From positions 1 through 11,805 of the forward strand of contig UROC01000059.1 of the NCBI GenBank assembly GCA_900549345.1: a stretch of 11,805 nt of DNA, read 5' to 3'. The notes under the pieces were generated by a model, which was given only the letters and a program-made list of their open reading frames with translations, did no database searches and was not told the DNA's origin. Position 1 is the first letter of the stretch, and the number at the start of each line of letters is the position of its first letter. Both the position numbers and the translations under genes were made by a program. Shown piece by piece: positions 1 through 8,059 of the stretch. Source of the stretch: an uncultured Collinsella sp. Its GTDB lineage: Bacteria > Actinomycetota > Coriobacteriia > Coriobacteriales > Coriobacteriaceae.

Positions 1-51
1 TAGCCCGTCGCGGTGACATCGGATTTATGTCAATCCTGGTCTAACAGAGCC

Positions 52-91
52 AAAACGAAAGGGGTCCCGCACACGTTTGCGCGGGGCCCCT
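52..91 (-). terminator. Rho-independent terminator of guaA
   Basis: Read on the minus strand, a GC-rich hairpin (stem AGGGGCCCCGC pairing with GCGGGACCCCT, one G-T wobble, short A/T loop; bases 60-91) is followed directly by a T-rich run, TTTCGTTTT (complement of 52-60). It begins 35 bases beyond the guaA stop codon, as expected for an intrinsic terminator of that gene. On the plus strand there is no T tract after the stem, so it looks one-directional. Bases 1-51 beyond it hold nothing I can recognise. Confidence 0.85.
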
Positions 92-126
92 CCCTGTCAA
101 TGCAATTCGTCCAAAAGAGTAGAAGC

Positions 127-1107
127 TTACTCCCACTCAACGGTGCCAACGGGCTTCGGCGTGAGGTCGTAGCACACGCGGCAGATGCCGGGAACCTCGG
201 CGGTGACGCGAGCGGTAATACGCTTGAGTAGCGCCCAGTCGAGCTCGGGAACCTCGGCAGTCATGACATCGACGGTGTTGATGCAGCGGATGATGCAGGG
301 CCAATCGTAGGCGCGTTTGCCCTCGCGCACACCGGTTGCGCGGAAGTCGGGCACGACGGCAAAATACTGCCAGATGGTCAGACCGGCCTTGTCGATCTCC
401 TCGCGCACGATGGCGTCGGCTTCGCGCAGCGCCTCAAGACGGTCGCGGGTGATGGCACCAAGGCAGCGGACGCCCAGGCCGGGACCGGGGAACGGCTGGC
501 GCTCAACCATGTTCTCGGGCAGGTCGAGCTCGCGACCCACGACGCGGACCTCGTCCTTGTACAGCAGTTTGACGGGCTCGCAGAGCTCAAACTGCAGATC
601 CTCGGGCAGACCGCCCACGTTGTGGTGAGCCTTCACGCCGTCTTGGGACTCCAGGATGTCGGGATAGATGGTGCCCTGGGCGAGGAAACTGACCTCATCG
701 CCAACCTTGCGGGCCTCCTCCTCGAACACGCGGATAAACTCGGCACCGATGATCTTGCGCTTGGCCTCGGGCTCCTCGACGTCCACGAGCTTGTCCAGGA
801 AGCGATCTGTGGCGTCAACGTAAACCAGGTTGGCATCCATCTGATTCTTGAAGACGTCGATGACCTGTTCGCTCTCACCCTTGCGCATCAGGCCGTGGTT
901 CACATGCACGCAAATGAGCTGCTTGCCGATGGCCTTGATGAGCAGGGCCGCGACAACCGAACTGTCGACGCCGCCGGAAAGGGCCAGCAGGACCTTCTTG
1001 TCGCCGATCTGCTCGCGGATTGCAGCGACCTGCTCATCGATGAACACCTGGGCAAGTTCGGGAGTGGTGATACGCACCATGTCGTCGGGACGCTTGTTGG
1101 GATCCAT
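127..1107 (-). CDS. guaA: GMP synthase, stand-alone ATP-pyrophosphatase subunit
   Basis: Amidates XMP to GMP using ATP and ammonia, the last step of guanine nucleotide synthesis in the cytoplasm. The 326-residue protein shows the PP-loop SGGVDSS (44-50), AQGTIYPD (143-150), HHNVGGLP (161-168), PFPGPGLGVR (205-214) and a C-terminal KPVGTVEWE; most family members have a Pro where this Val sits (KPPxTIEWE). The family protein in most bacteria is about 510-525 residues, with an N-terminal glutamine amidotransferase domain; here the protein starts at the ATPase domain and that domain is missing. The start is supported by AGAAGGAG six bases upstream of the ATG. Upstream DNA in all minus frames shows no amidotransferase motifs, so the gene is not simply frameshifted within this window. 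Ammonia must come from a separate glutaminase subunit encoded elsewhere (archaeal-style GuaAa/GuaAb) or be used free. The family call is very secure. Confidence 0.94.
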   Translation of the reverse strand: MDPNKRPDDMVRITTPELAQVFIDEQVAAIREQIGDKKVLLALSGGVDSSVVAALLIKAIGKQLICVHVNHGLMRKGESEQVIDVFKNQMDANLVYVDATDRFLDKLVDVEEPEAKRKIIGAEFIRVFEEEARKVGDEVSFLAQGTIYPDILESQDGVKAHHNVGGLPEDLQFELCEPVKLLYKDEVRVVGRELDLPENMVERQPFPGPGLGVRCLGAITRDRLEALREADAIVREEIDKAGLTIWQYFAVVPDFRATGVREGKRAYDWPCIIRCINTVDVMTAEVPELDWALLKRITARVTAEVPGICRVCYDLTPKPVGTVEWE

Positions 1108-1173
1108 GCAGAGCTCCTTCTCGATTCGATGGAAATGCGCCGCGCGTATGCAGACGCACCGTCATATGACCTC

Positions 1174-1202
1174 ATTATATGCAGAACGAGATGCGTTTCC
1201 CA
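1174..1202 (-). promoter_or_regulatory. Probable guaA promoter
   Basis: On the minus strand a perfect -10 hexamer TATAAT (complement of 1174-1179) lies 67 bases upstream of the guaA start codon, predicting a leader of about 60 bases. The -35 position is poor: TGGGAA or GGGAAA at 16-17 bases spacing. The leader is too short for a full purine riboswitch and I see no such fold. The call rests mainly on the -10 match and position. Confidence 0.5.
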
Positions 1203-1245
1203 TCGCTGCGACAGAGCTTTTTGCAGGGGCGGCAGTTTTTCTATA

Positions 1246-1282
1246 TCCCAAGGTCAGCTAGACTTCGGTAGCCACCTTGGGA
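1246..1282. repeat. Inverted repeat in the guaA/luxR-type intergenic region
   Basis: A perfect 9-base inverted repeat, TCCCAAGGT (1246-1254) and ACCTTGGGA (1274-1282), encloses a second stem GCTA (1257-1260) / TAGC (1269-1272) and an apical loop containing CTTCGG. As RNA it would form a stable hairpin of 13 pairs with a small internal loop. Neither side has a T tract in the right place for a terminator. It lies 122 bases before the regulator start and about 65 bases upstream of the guaA -10 box, so it may be an operator for a dimeric regulator or a structured leader. Function unknown. Confidence 0.6.
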
Positions 1283-1340
1283 GCATCGCCAATAGACTCT
1301 TCCTTTATACGTTCGGCACAATCGTAGGCGATACCCACAA

Positions 1341-1369
1341 ATTCCAGTCCCGAGCAACAAGAGTACAAT
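1341..1369 (+). promoter_or_regulatory. Weak candidate promoter of the LuxR-type gene
   Basis: TACAAT at 1364-1369 is a five-of-six match to the -10 consensus and lies 35 bases before the ATG of the regulator gene. The region 17 bases upstream (ATTCCA at 1341-1346) is a poor -35. It is the best candidate I see in this A/T-richer stretch, but it is only a position and similarity argument. Confidence 0.25.
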
Positions 1370-1404
1370 TGCTGCTAGTGTTGCCAGCTGTTGGGAGATG
1401 GAAG

Positions 1405-2409
1405 ATGGACTGCGATGGCTACCCATGCGTTCCCATGCCGTTGATGTGCACCGCCTTTGTGCCGGGGCAGATTGACGCTGCGGTTGCAGGCATTTCCGAC
1501 CCCGATTCACGCGCCATCGCCACGGCAGAAGCGCTGTACTTTCGCGGACAGGCCGCACTCGCCGCCAAGACAGCACGCCCCTATCTTGACGCCACCGACC
1601 CCGCACTGCACTATTCCGCATGCTTTATCTGCGGATATGCCAGTCTGTCGCTCAACCGTATCGCCGACGCCCGCCGGTGCCTTGCGGGCATCCTCGATAC
1701 GCCGGCCGACGAGGAATCGCCCGCCGTCCACGCCACGCATATCCTGTTCGCCTCGGCCGCGAGCGTCCTGCTGCACTTGCCTTCCCCGTATTCTGCCGAA
1801 GAGTTTTATCCACTTGCGGCGCACCTACCCGAAGGCCTGCGACTGTTCGCCAGCTACGTGATGGCGCACGCCTTGTATCTGCGCGGCGAATACGGCCGCA
1901 GCCTGGGCATGGCGGAAAACGCCCTAATTATGAAACAGGGAAGCTATCCCATCTCGGAACTGTTCCTGCACCTGGCAGCTTCCATGGCATGCATGAGCCT
2001 CAAGGACATCGACGCCGCAAAAGCGCATTTTGGAGCCGCTTGGGACATTGCGCGCCCCGACGGCCTTATCGAGCTCATTGGCGAGCACCACGGCCTTTTG
2101 CAGGGGCTCATCGAGGCATGCCTAAAAACGCAATACCCTGACGACTTCGCACGCATCATCGAGATCACGTACCGCTTCAGCTACGGCTGGCGGCGCATCC
2201 ACAACCCCGATTCGGGCGAGGACGTTGCCGACGATTTAACGACCACAGAGTTCACCATGGCCATGCTCGCCTGCCGCGGATGGACCAACGCTGAAATCGC
2301 ACGCCATATGGGAGTATCGCCGGGCACCGTCAAAAACCGCCTATCCGGCGTATACGCAAAGCTTGGCATCGGCACACGCGCCGAGCTGGTCGCGCACATG
2401 TTGCGTTAG
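1405..2409 (+). CDS. LuxR-type transcriptional regulator with TPR-like N-terminal region
   Basis: A predicted cytoplasmic DNA-binding protein of 334 residues. The C-terminal 57 residues (about 278-334) form a LuxR/GerE helix-turn-helix: LTTTEFTMAMLACRG, then the scanning helix NAEIARHMGVS and the recognition segment SPGTVKNRLSGVYAKLGI (about 305-322), ending RAELVAHML. The N-terminal 270 residues are helical with repeated hydrophobic pairs resembling degenerate TPR units (for example segments beginning HYSACFICGYASL, RLFASYVMAHALYL and ISELFLHLAASMACM), as in MalT-like regulators but without their ATPase domain. There is no receiver domain and no membrane segment. The ATG at 1405 is preceded by GGGAGA at six bases; the reading frame stays open far upstream only because it runs antisense to guaA. 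It is divergent from guaA and lies 155 bases upstream of the surface-protein gene on the same strand. Ligand and targets are unknown. Confidence 0.87.
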   Translation: MDCDGYPCVPMPLMCTAFVPGQIDAAVAGISDPDSRAIATAEALYFRGQAALAAKTARPYLDATDPALHYSACFICGYASLSLNRIADARRCLAGILDTPADEESPAVHATHILFASAASVLLHLPSPYSAEEFYPLAAHLPEGLRLFASYVMAHALYLRGEYGRSLGMAENALIMKQGSYPISELFLHLAASMACMSLKDIDAAKAHFGAAWDIARPDGLIELIGEHHGLLQGLIEACLKTQYPDDFARIIEITYRFSYGWRRIHNPDSGEDVADDLTTTEFTMAMLACRGWTNAEIARHMGVSPGTVKNRLSGVYAKLGIGTRAELVAHMLR

Positions 2410-2422
2410 CGACCGGGCTGCC

Positions 2423-2456
2423 AAGCGCATCGAACGCGTTCCGGAACCCGGCGCTT
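2423..2456. repeat. Nested palindromes between regulator and surface-protein genes
   Basis: Two 10-base palindromes overlap: GAACGCGTTC (2432-2441) and GTTCCGGAAC (2438-2447), giving three alternating GAAC/GTTC half-sites. They are flanked by an outer pair AAGCGC (2423-2428) and GCGCTT (2451-2456). No clear T run follows, so it is at best a weak terminator for the regulator gene; an operator controlling the downstream gene 109 bases away is equally possible. The two-base centre does not fit a LexA box, which has four. No convincing promoter was found in 2410-2564. Confidence 0.45.
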
Positions 2457-2564
2457 CGCTCGATCAATTTGGACATTTTGACCCTTGAACGGCACTACCG
2501 CCACGAAGCGTCTTCTCGCAAAATTGGATTATTTCCACCGATATTTGCGGGATGGGAGCCCAAG

Positions 2565-5500
2565 ATGCTTGATCGCCGTTCGTTACTTGTTGCCGGAGCG
2601 TCCTCACTAGCGAGCATCATGTTGCCTCGCGTGCCGGGAAGCGAAAATGCCTTCCTGCTGCCGTTCGCGCCCACCGCGGCCTATGCCGACGAAAAAGACC
2701 CCTTCAGGGTGCTCGTTCTCTCGCGCACCATGTTTGGTGTGGTCGTGGTCGACGTCGCCAACAAGAATATGCCCATCAAGGGAGCGCAGGTCACGCTCAC
2801 GTCGCGCTACGCCGCAGGCAAGCAGCTCGCCGCCACGACCGATGACGAAGGCACCGCCATCTTTGAGATTGCCTCGCTTTCGGAAGGCTACGTAGACGAG
2901 GCAAAGCTCCTTGACGCGTACGACTTTAACGGCGGCATCTCCATTAGCATGGCGGGCTACCGCGATGTCGAGATTCCCCTTGCGCGTATCCAGGGCGGCA
3001 CCGCCATAACCGCGCCCACGCGTCCGCTTTCCGACGGCGAGCCGTACTTCCGCCAGCTCACATTCGACGAATGGGACATCCAGTACGCTGAAGCCACGTT
3101 CATGGCATTGCCGAAGGACGACACGGCAAACGAGCAGCCCGATACGCACGCATTTACCGTGCAGGCTCATCTGCCGCAGGGCGGGCAGGCAACATTGCAT
3201 ATCAATAAAGTGATGCCCGCTGCGGGCAGCTCAACCGAAACCGTCACGCAGATTGGTCAGATCAAGGCCAGCGCATCGAGCGCGGATAATCTGGCGACGT
3301 TCACACTCGAAGACAAGTTCCTCGATGCAGCGTCGAGCCTTCTGGAAGAAGGATGCAAGCTGCGCTTTGTCCTCGACTACCAGGACAAAACCTACACGCT
3401 CTCCTCCCCCATGGCCGTTGTTACCGCGCCGGCGGCAAAGGCGGAATCCGGATCGACCACTATCGTCCCCACCACTATGGACCAAGAGATCACTCCGTTT
3501 GATTTCCCCGCATCGTTTCCCGGCATCGGTGGTAATAAGTTCACGTGCTGGATGCCCTCGTTCCCCATTCTGTTCGATTTCTCGTTTGCCGGGTACGTAC
3601 TGTTTGGCGGAGGATACAAACCAGCCAGCTATATGAACGATTCGGGCAACCCTGATCCGGAATACTGGAAGAAATCGCCGCGTGAGTCGGGCGCCAAGCA
3701 GGCAAACCGCTACCTCGACGAGATGGAGGGGAAGTGGAATCAGTACAAGAGTATGAGTGCCGGTTCGGGCACCGATCCAAGAAACACCAAGCTCCTTCGC
3801 CACCATTGCACGCCGCTGTTCACGATGGATATCGCCACACAGCTGTACGGCTCGCTCGCCTACGATTGGGTGGGCAAAACCTGGGGTAACAACAACGACC
3901 CTGCATACGGCAATATTAAGGCCCTCTTCCAGGTAAGAACTGACCTCAATTGGACCGAGCAGTTTACCCTAGGACCGGTGCCATTTTTCCTAAACGTCAA
4001 CCCTTGGGTGCTGGCGAAGCTGGCGCTCGCTGTGGGTGCCCACACGCACGGCAGCGGCGCGGCGTTTTTCAAGAACATTTCGCTCGACTATTCCAACACG
4101 TCGGGCTCGTTCACCATCCAGATCGGACTTGCCGTCACCTTTGGAGCCGGCGTTGCAGGCGTCGCTTCGTCTGCCGTGCGCGGTGCCGCATCCCTCACGC
4201 TGTTCATTGGGTACGAGAAGGCAGATGGACACCAGCTTCCGCGGCTGCGCGTGGGTGCAGACGTCGATGTCGATGTGATACTCCAGTTCGTAATGTTCAA
4301 GTGGACCACCAAGGCTTGGTCGGGGTCGTGGCCCACACTCATCGATTCGTGGAATATGTCGGTGAACAATGACGACCGGTATGTGCCCCAACGCTCTGAG
4401 CTGGCATTGGGTGGAGATACGCCTTACACGCTGGATGCCTGCTTCGGCACGCCCGGCAACACCGAGGCAGGTGGTGTGCCGCAGTTTATCGCGTCGGCCA
4501 CCATCGTCACCAATTCCGAGCTGCTCGCACGCGCCGAGGTTGCAGCCGCCGCGATAAACGTCGCGCCTGTCGTGCGCGATTGGGATCAAGCGGTCACGCG
4601 CATTGAGCTCGAGGCGGATGCAGAAAGCGACGACACGGGACAGGTTGAGCATTTCGTCCACGCACTGATGGAAAACGACGAAAACGCCGCGCCGATGTAT
4701 GAGTACACCTACATCGGTCAGTCAACGAACGCCGTTGCGGACCCGAACGCCAATTCTGCCGGCGTGTCGGAGGACGAGCGTGGCGGCATAAAACCCTCGA
4801 GCGACAACGTGCTGTTTTCCGGCGTGCTCAGCGAAGCCCACATGAAGCTAACGATGATTGCCGGCGTAGAATGCCTGTTCCGTATCGCCTCGGTGCGCTA
4901 CGGCGACAATGGCCGCTCGCGCCTGGTGGTGCACACAAAGGCAAACGGCACGTGGTCCGCTCCCACGCCCGTGGACTTTCCCCTTGGGTTTGGCGAGGGC
5001 GACGTGGAGCGCGACGGCATATTCGATTACGACTTCGACGTGGTGGAATATACGGACGGAAGAGGAAACCAGGACGCCTACGTGCTGCTGGTCTCGGGCG
5101 AGCGCCCCGCCGGCGACAACACCCTTTTCGATACGGCAAGCACAGCCGGCATACTGTCCGTTGTGCGCCTGCGCATAAGTAATGACGAGATCCGCGTGGT
5201 GTCGCATACGTCATGGCGCAGCATCTCGCGCGGCCGCCTGCAAGAGGATGGCTACCATTGCCTGCAGTGCCCGCGCATCACGGCAGGCAAGACGCTGGTC
5301 GACGGACGCCTGTCGGGTGCCTACCTCCACCGCCGCGGAACCACCGCAGAGAAGGCGCTCGGCAGCGAGGCCGAGGTTGCGCTGGAATGCTTTACCCTGT
5401 GGTCGGATGATTTGGGCGACAGCCTGACGTTCCGCCAAGTTCTTCGCTTTCCGCAGGCACCGTCGAGTATCGAGCTGAGCGAGCCCGAGAATATCAACGG

Positions 5501-6932
5501 CAAAATGGTGGTGCCCGTTGCGTACGAGACCGCAGACGGTTGCGGCTGCGCATCGTACGCCGTGATCGGCCAGTCCATTGCGGGCTGGGGCGTTATGCCA
5601 CCAGACGCCACGGTGCCCCATGCGGTGCCGTGGCCACAACATTCGGGCTTTTTGGCCACCGTCAACGAGCAGCTGCAGCATATTACTTGGACGCGAGGCG
5701 CATCGGCATTTGCAACGCAGCCCGTGGGTGCCGCAGGCTGTGGCCCGGCATCGTTTAGCGTAAGCAACAACGGCAGGTGCGCGCTCTATGTAGAGAACAC
5801 CGATGGCAAGGTGGGGCAAACCTACGACGAAGAAGGCAACCCGGTAGCAGTGATGGGCAAGCACTTCCGCATCTTCGCCAGCACCTTGGCAGGCGATCTG
5901 TTCACGGAGCCGTTCGTGATGTGCGAGCTGGACCATCCCGTCGATCAGATAACGACATTTTTGACGTCGGGAGGCATGCTCTCCGCGCTCGCCACGCACA
6001 TTGTGAGCGCGGAGAAGAGCGAGGCAGAGCTGCACGGCATCGAAGTGCCTCTGGTGGCGTGTGCCACTCCGACGGGCGCGGTCGCTACCTCGGGCGCGGT
6101 GGTGCCCGGAGCAGCAGGCGAATCCTTCATGGTCACGGTGCGAAACGACGGCAACACTTTGCTGACTGCCGGCACAATCGATCTGTACCGAGAGGGCTCC
6201 AGCCAGCCGTTCTCCAGCGCATCCATCGGATTCGGAGCGAACGCACGCATGGCTTCGATCTACGATCCAGAGCTTGCCGAAGACGCTTCGGCCAACGACA
6301 TGACACACGTAAAGTACGCGCTCGAGACGCTGGGCGCACGTTTTGCAACGCACCCGCTGGTAGCCGACAACGGCAACGCCGTGCTGGCACCGGGTTGCAC
6401 GGCACAGTTCCGCATGAGCTTCGCCATCCCCGAAAGTTGGAGCGACGAAGTGGGCAAACGCGTCACGCTGTATGCGAAGGCGCGTAATCTGGTGGCGCTC
6501 GATCCCGTAACGCTCGAGGAGATCCGACCGGGCGCAAACTCGGCGCTGAGTGCCGTTCTGCACGAGCTTCATGTGCCCGACGCGGCATGCGAACGCTCAG
6601 AAGTGCAGGTCGGCGTATGCGACAGCGCGGATACGACAGGACTTCACGACGCCCCGATGACAGCAGACGGCGATGGTGGCTCGAGTGGAGGTGGTTCCGA
6701 CGGAAGCAGCTCCGGTGGCGGCAGTGGCTCTGGCAGCGGCAAGGATCACGGCAATAACAAGCGCTCCAGAAAAGCGGGCGCGCTCGCCGGCACGGGCGAC
6801 AGCAACGTCCCCCTAACCGCAGCCGCAGCAGCACTCGCCGCGGCAGGCGCGGGCCTCATCGCCTACAGCGCCCGCCGCACGGCGCTCGAAAAAGACACCG
6901 CCAATGAGGTCAATTCGGATAGGCCTCGCTAG
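2565..6932 (+). CDS. Large Tat-type exported, sortase-anchored surface protein of unknown function
   Basis: I do not recognise the family. The 1455-residue product starts MLDRRSLLVAGASSLAS, a twin-arginine-like signal (R4-R5), with a plausible cleavage after AYA (residue 41). Residues about 58-140 resemble a carboxypeptidase-regulatory or CNA-B-like beta sandwich (VDVANKNMPIKGAQVTL...TTDDEGTAIFEI). Residues 313-345 are rich in Phe/Pro/Gly, and about 486-576 are hydrophobic beta-rich sequence. Roughly 760-1130 has spaced strands reminiscent of a beta-propeller (inference only). About 1174-1325 resembles a CARDB/NEW3-type Ig-like domain (VTVRNDGNTLLTAGTIDLY). A Ser/Gly linker (about 1369-1396) leads to LAGTG (1407-1411), a hydrophobic helix (1415-1435) and ARR: a cell-wall sorting signal of the LAxTG kind used by class E sortases. 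The ATG at 2565 was chosen over an in-frame TTG at 2469 because GGGAG lies six bases upstream and the signal peptide begins there. It is convergent with the lipoprotein gene; no sortase gene is in the window. Confidence 0.87.
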   Translation: MLDRRSLLVAGASSLASIMLPRVPGSENAFLLPFAPTAAYADEKDPFRVLVLSRTMFGVVVVDVANKNMPIKGAQVTLTSRYAAGKQLAATTDDEGTAIFEIASLSEGYVDEAKLLDAYDFNGGISISMAGYRDVEIPLARIQGGTAITAPTRPLSDGEPYFRQLTFDEWDIQYAEATFMALPKDDTANEQPDTHAFTVQAHLPQGGQATLHINKVMPAAGSSTETVTQIGQIKASASSADNLATFTLEDKFLDAASSLLEEGCKLRFVLDYQDKTYTLSSPMAVVTAPAAKAESGSTTIVPTTMDQEITPFDFPASFPGIGGNKFTCWMPSFPILFDFSFAGYVLFGGGYKPASYMNDSGNPDPEYWKKSPRESGAKQANRYLDEMEGKWNQYKSMSAGSGTDPRNTKLLRHHCTPLFTMDIATQLYGSLAYDWVGKTWGNNNDPAYGNIKALFQVRTDLNWTEQFTLGPVPFFLNVNPWVLAKLALAVGAHTHGSGAAFFKNISLDYSNTSGSFTIQIGLAVTFGAGVAGVASSAVRGAASLTLFIGYEKADGHQLPRLRVGADVDVDVILQFVMFKWTTKAWSGSWPTLIDSWNMSVNNDDRYVPQRSELALGGDTPYTLDACFGTPGNTEAGGVPQFIASATIVTNSELLARAEVAAAAINVAPVVRDWDQAVTRIELEADAESDDTGQVEHFVHALMENDENAAPMYEYTYIGQSTNAVADPNANSAGVSEDERGGIKPSSDNVLFSGVLSEAHMKLTMIAGVECLFRIASVRYGDNGRSRLVVHTKANGTWSAPTPVDFPLGFGEGDVERDGIFDYDFDVVEYTDGRGNQDAYVLLVSGERPAGDNTLFDTASTAGILSVVRLRISNDEIRVVSHTSWRSISRGRLQEDGYHCLQCPRITAGKTLVDGRLSGAYLHRRGTTAEKALGSEAEVALECFTLWSDDLGDSLTFRQVLRFPQAPSSIELSEPENINGKMVVPVAYETADGCGCASYAVIGQSIAGWGVMPPDATVPHAVPWPQHSGFLATVNEQLQHITWTRGASAFATQPVGAAGCGPASFSVSNNGRCALYVENTDGKVGQTYDEEGNPVAVMGKHFRIFASTLAGDLFTEPFVMCELDHPVDQITTFLTSGGMLSALATHIVSAEKSEAELHGIEVPLVACATPTGAVATSGAVVPGAAGESFMVTVRNDGNTLLTAGTIDLYREGSSQPFSSASIGFGANARMASIYDPELAEDASANDMTHVKYALETLGARFATHPLVADNGNAVLAPGCTAQFRMSFAIPESWSDEVGKRVTLYAKARNLVALDPVTLEEIRPGANSALSAVLHELHVPDAACERSEVQVGVCDSADTTGLHDAPMTADGDGGSSGGGSDGSSSGGGSGSGSGKDHGNNKRSRKAGALAGTGDSNVPLTAAAAALAAAGAGLIAYSARRTALEKDTANEVNSDRPR

Positions 6933-6979
6933 CTCCTAGTTACTTTTGTGTGAGACGCCGACTCGGCTCATCGAACACC

Positions 6980-7014
6980 AAAAGGGGCTGGCCCCGATAA
7001 CTCGGAGCCAGCCC
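6980..7014 (-). terminator. Rho-independent terminator of the lipoprotein gene
   Basis: A strong hairpin: GGGCTGGC (6985-6992) pairs perfectly with GCCAGCCC (7007-7014), one mismatch, then CCGA/TCGG closes a four-base loop TAAC. On the minus strand the stem is followed by TTTT (complement of 6980-6983). It lies 28 bases beyond the lipoprotein stop codon. On the plus strand it could slow transcripts from the surface-protein gene, 52 bases past that stop, but without a T tract there. Confidence 0.85.
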
Positions 7015-7042
7015 TGAGTCGCCTGACGTAAGAATCGCGGCG

Positions 7043-8059
7043 TTACTTGAGCTTCAGTGCCTCCATCATGGGCACGGCGGCATCCCAGTCGATCTTCCAG
7101 CCAATCGACACGCGGACGGTCTCGCCCGTCGCGGGAGCCGTCGCAAATAGCGTATGGCCGTTGTCGGGACCGGTAAAGCGCAGCCACGTTATGCCGTTGT
7201 ACTCGACCTGGTCGGTTGTCGTTTCCTTGCCTTCATAGATCTGCTCCAGGCTTGCAACTTCCTCCTCCGGCGAGCGCGGGAAGATGCTGATGTTCAGGCG
7301 TCCTCCAGTCTCGTCGTGGAAGAAGTTTGCCTTTTCGTGCTCTTCGTTGGACGAATCCAGCGTGTACCCATCGGCGGCCTCGATACTGTACGATGCGCAA
7401 GCGATGCCGGTCATATTGGCCGCGTCACCAGAATCGGCCACGCCGCCCGCCGCCTTGAACTCCTTGGTCTCGCATCCTGTGGTGTCGAAGTGCATGGCCT
7501 CATGATTCTTGGCGGGGGCGTAAGCGTCTACGAACTCGACAGTGATGGGCCCGTAGTACGCCGTCTTAGGCGCCCAGAAATACACGTACTCAACGGTCTC
7601 GCCCGGGCCGATATCTGGCCTCTTGGAAAGATCGATGCCCTCGTGAAGCTCATCGGGAGCCTCGCTTGCAACGTAGTCGAGCACGGCCGCCTTGCCGGAA
7701 GTAAACAACGGGTCGCCTGCCTCAAGATCGCCCTGGGCAGCATGTACGTTAAAGGAACTGAACGTCCTGTTCTTTGTGTTGTTGTTGGTAATCTTGATGT
7801 GCAGGTAAAAGCCGTCCTGCTTCTTGGCATCACCGCGATAGAACGTACCGTGAGCCACCGACTCATAGGTAATGCCAGCCACCTCGACCGTCTGCGAATC
7901 ATAGGCCTTGGCCTTCTTGGACTTCTCCTGCACAGGTGCGCTCCCGCCCGAGCCACTCGGCGCATTACCGCCGCAGCCGGCAAGCGTACACGCCAACACA
8001 GCCGAAAGCGTCACGGTGGGAATTCCTAACAGCAGCTTCTTTGTCATGGGCTTCATCAT
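7043..8059 (-). CDS. Lipoprotein with DUF4352/DUF5067-like Ig domain
   Basis: A predicted membrane-anchored extracellular lipoprotein of 338 residues. The signal MMKPMTKKLLLGIP... ends in the lipobox LAGC, so Cys29 would be lipidated and become the mature N-terminus. A Ser/Gly-rich and Lys-rich linker follows. Residues about 57-182 look like the Ig-fold DUF4352/DUF5067 type seen in Gram-positive lipoproteins: FYLHIKITNNNTKNRTFSSF, then a PGETVEYVYFWAP strand near the end. Residues about 219-338 form a second alpha/beta domain that I do not recognise. The start at 8059 is chosen because AAAGGAG lies eight bases upstream; a longer reading frame upstream lacks a signal peptide at its start. A second ATG follows immediately (8056). 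It is transcribed alone, convergent with the surface-protein gene, so common function with it is not implied. Role unknown. Confidence 0.87.
   Translation of the reverse strand: MMKPMTKKLLLGIPTVTLSAVLACTLAGCGGNAPSGSGGSAPVQEKSKKAKAYDSQTVEVAGITYESVAHGTFYRGDAKKQDGFYLHIKITNNNTKNRTFSSFNVHAAQGDLEAGDPLFTSGKAAVLDYVASEAPDELHEGIDLSKRPDIGPGETVEYVYFWAPKTAYYGPITVEFVDAYAPAKNHEAMHFDTTGCETKEFKAAGGVADSGDAANMTGIACASYSIEAADGYTLDSSNEEHEKANFFHDETGGRLNISIFPRSPEEEVASLEQIYEGKETTTDQVEYNGITWLRFTGPDNGHTLFATAPATGETVRVSIGWKIDWDAAVPMMEALKLK

Noticed and set aside
1108..1173. Purine riboswitch in the guaA leader
   Set aside because: The predicted leader is only about 60 bases and lacks the conserved three-way junction features.
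622..1404. A 261-codon N-terminal extension of the LuxR-type regulator
   Set aside because: The extension is antisense to guaA and through the intergenic region; a good ribosome binding site and the start of the helical domain fit the ATG at 1405.
2432..2441. GAACGCGTTC considered as a second LexA box
   Set aside because: Its centre is two bases, not four, between GAAC and GTTC, so the half-sites are wrongly spaced.
2469..2564. A 32-residue N-terminal extension of the surface protein starting at TTG
   Set aside because: No ribosome binding site at 2469, and the extension would place the twin-arginine signal internally; the ATG at 2565 has a good site and starts the signal peptide.
5211..6572. 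A 453-codon minus-strand open frame inside the surface-protein gene
   Set aside because: Arg/Cys/His-rich composition with no recognisable motif, fully antisense to a coherent coding sequence with export and sorting signals.
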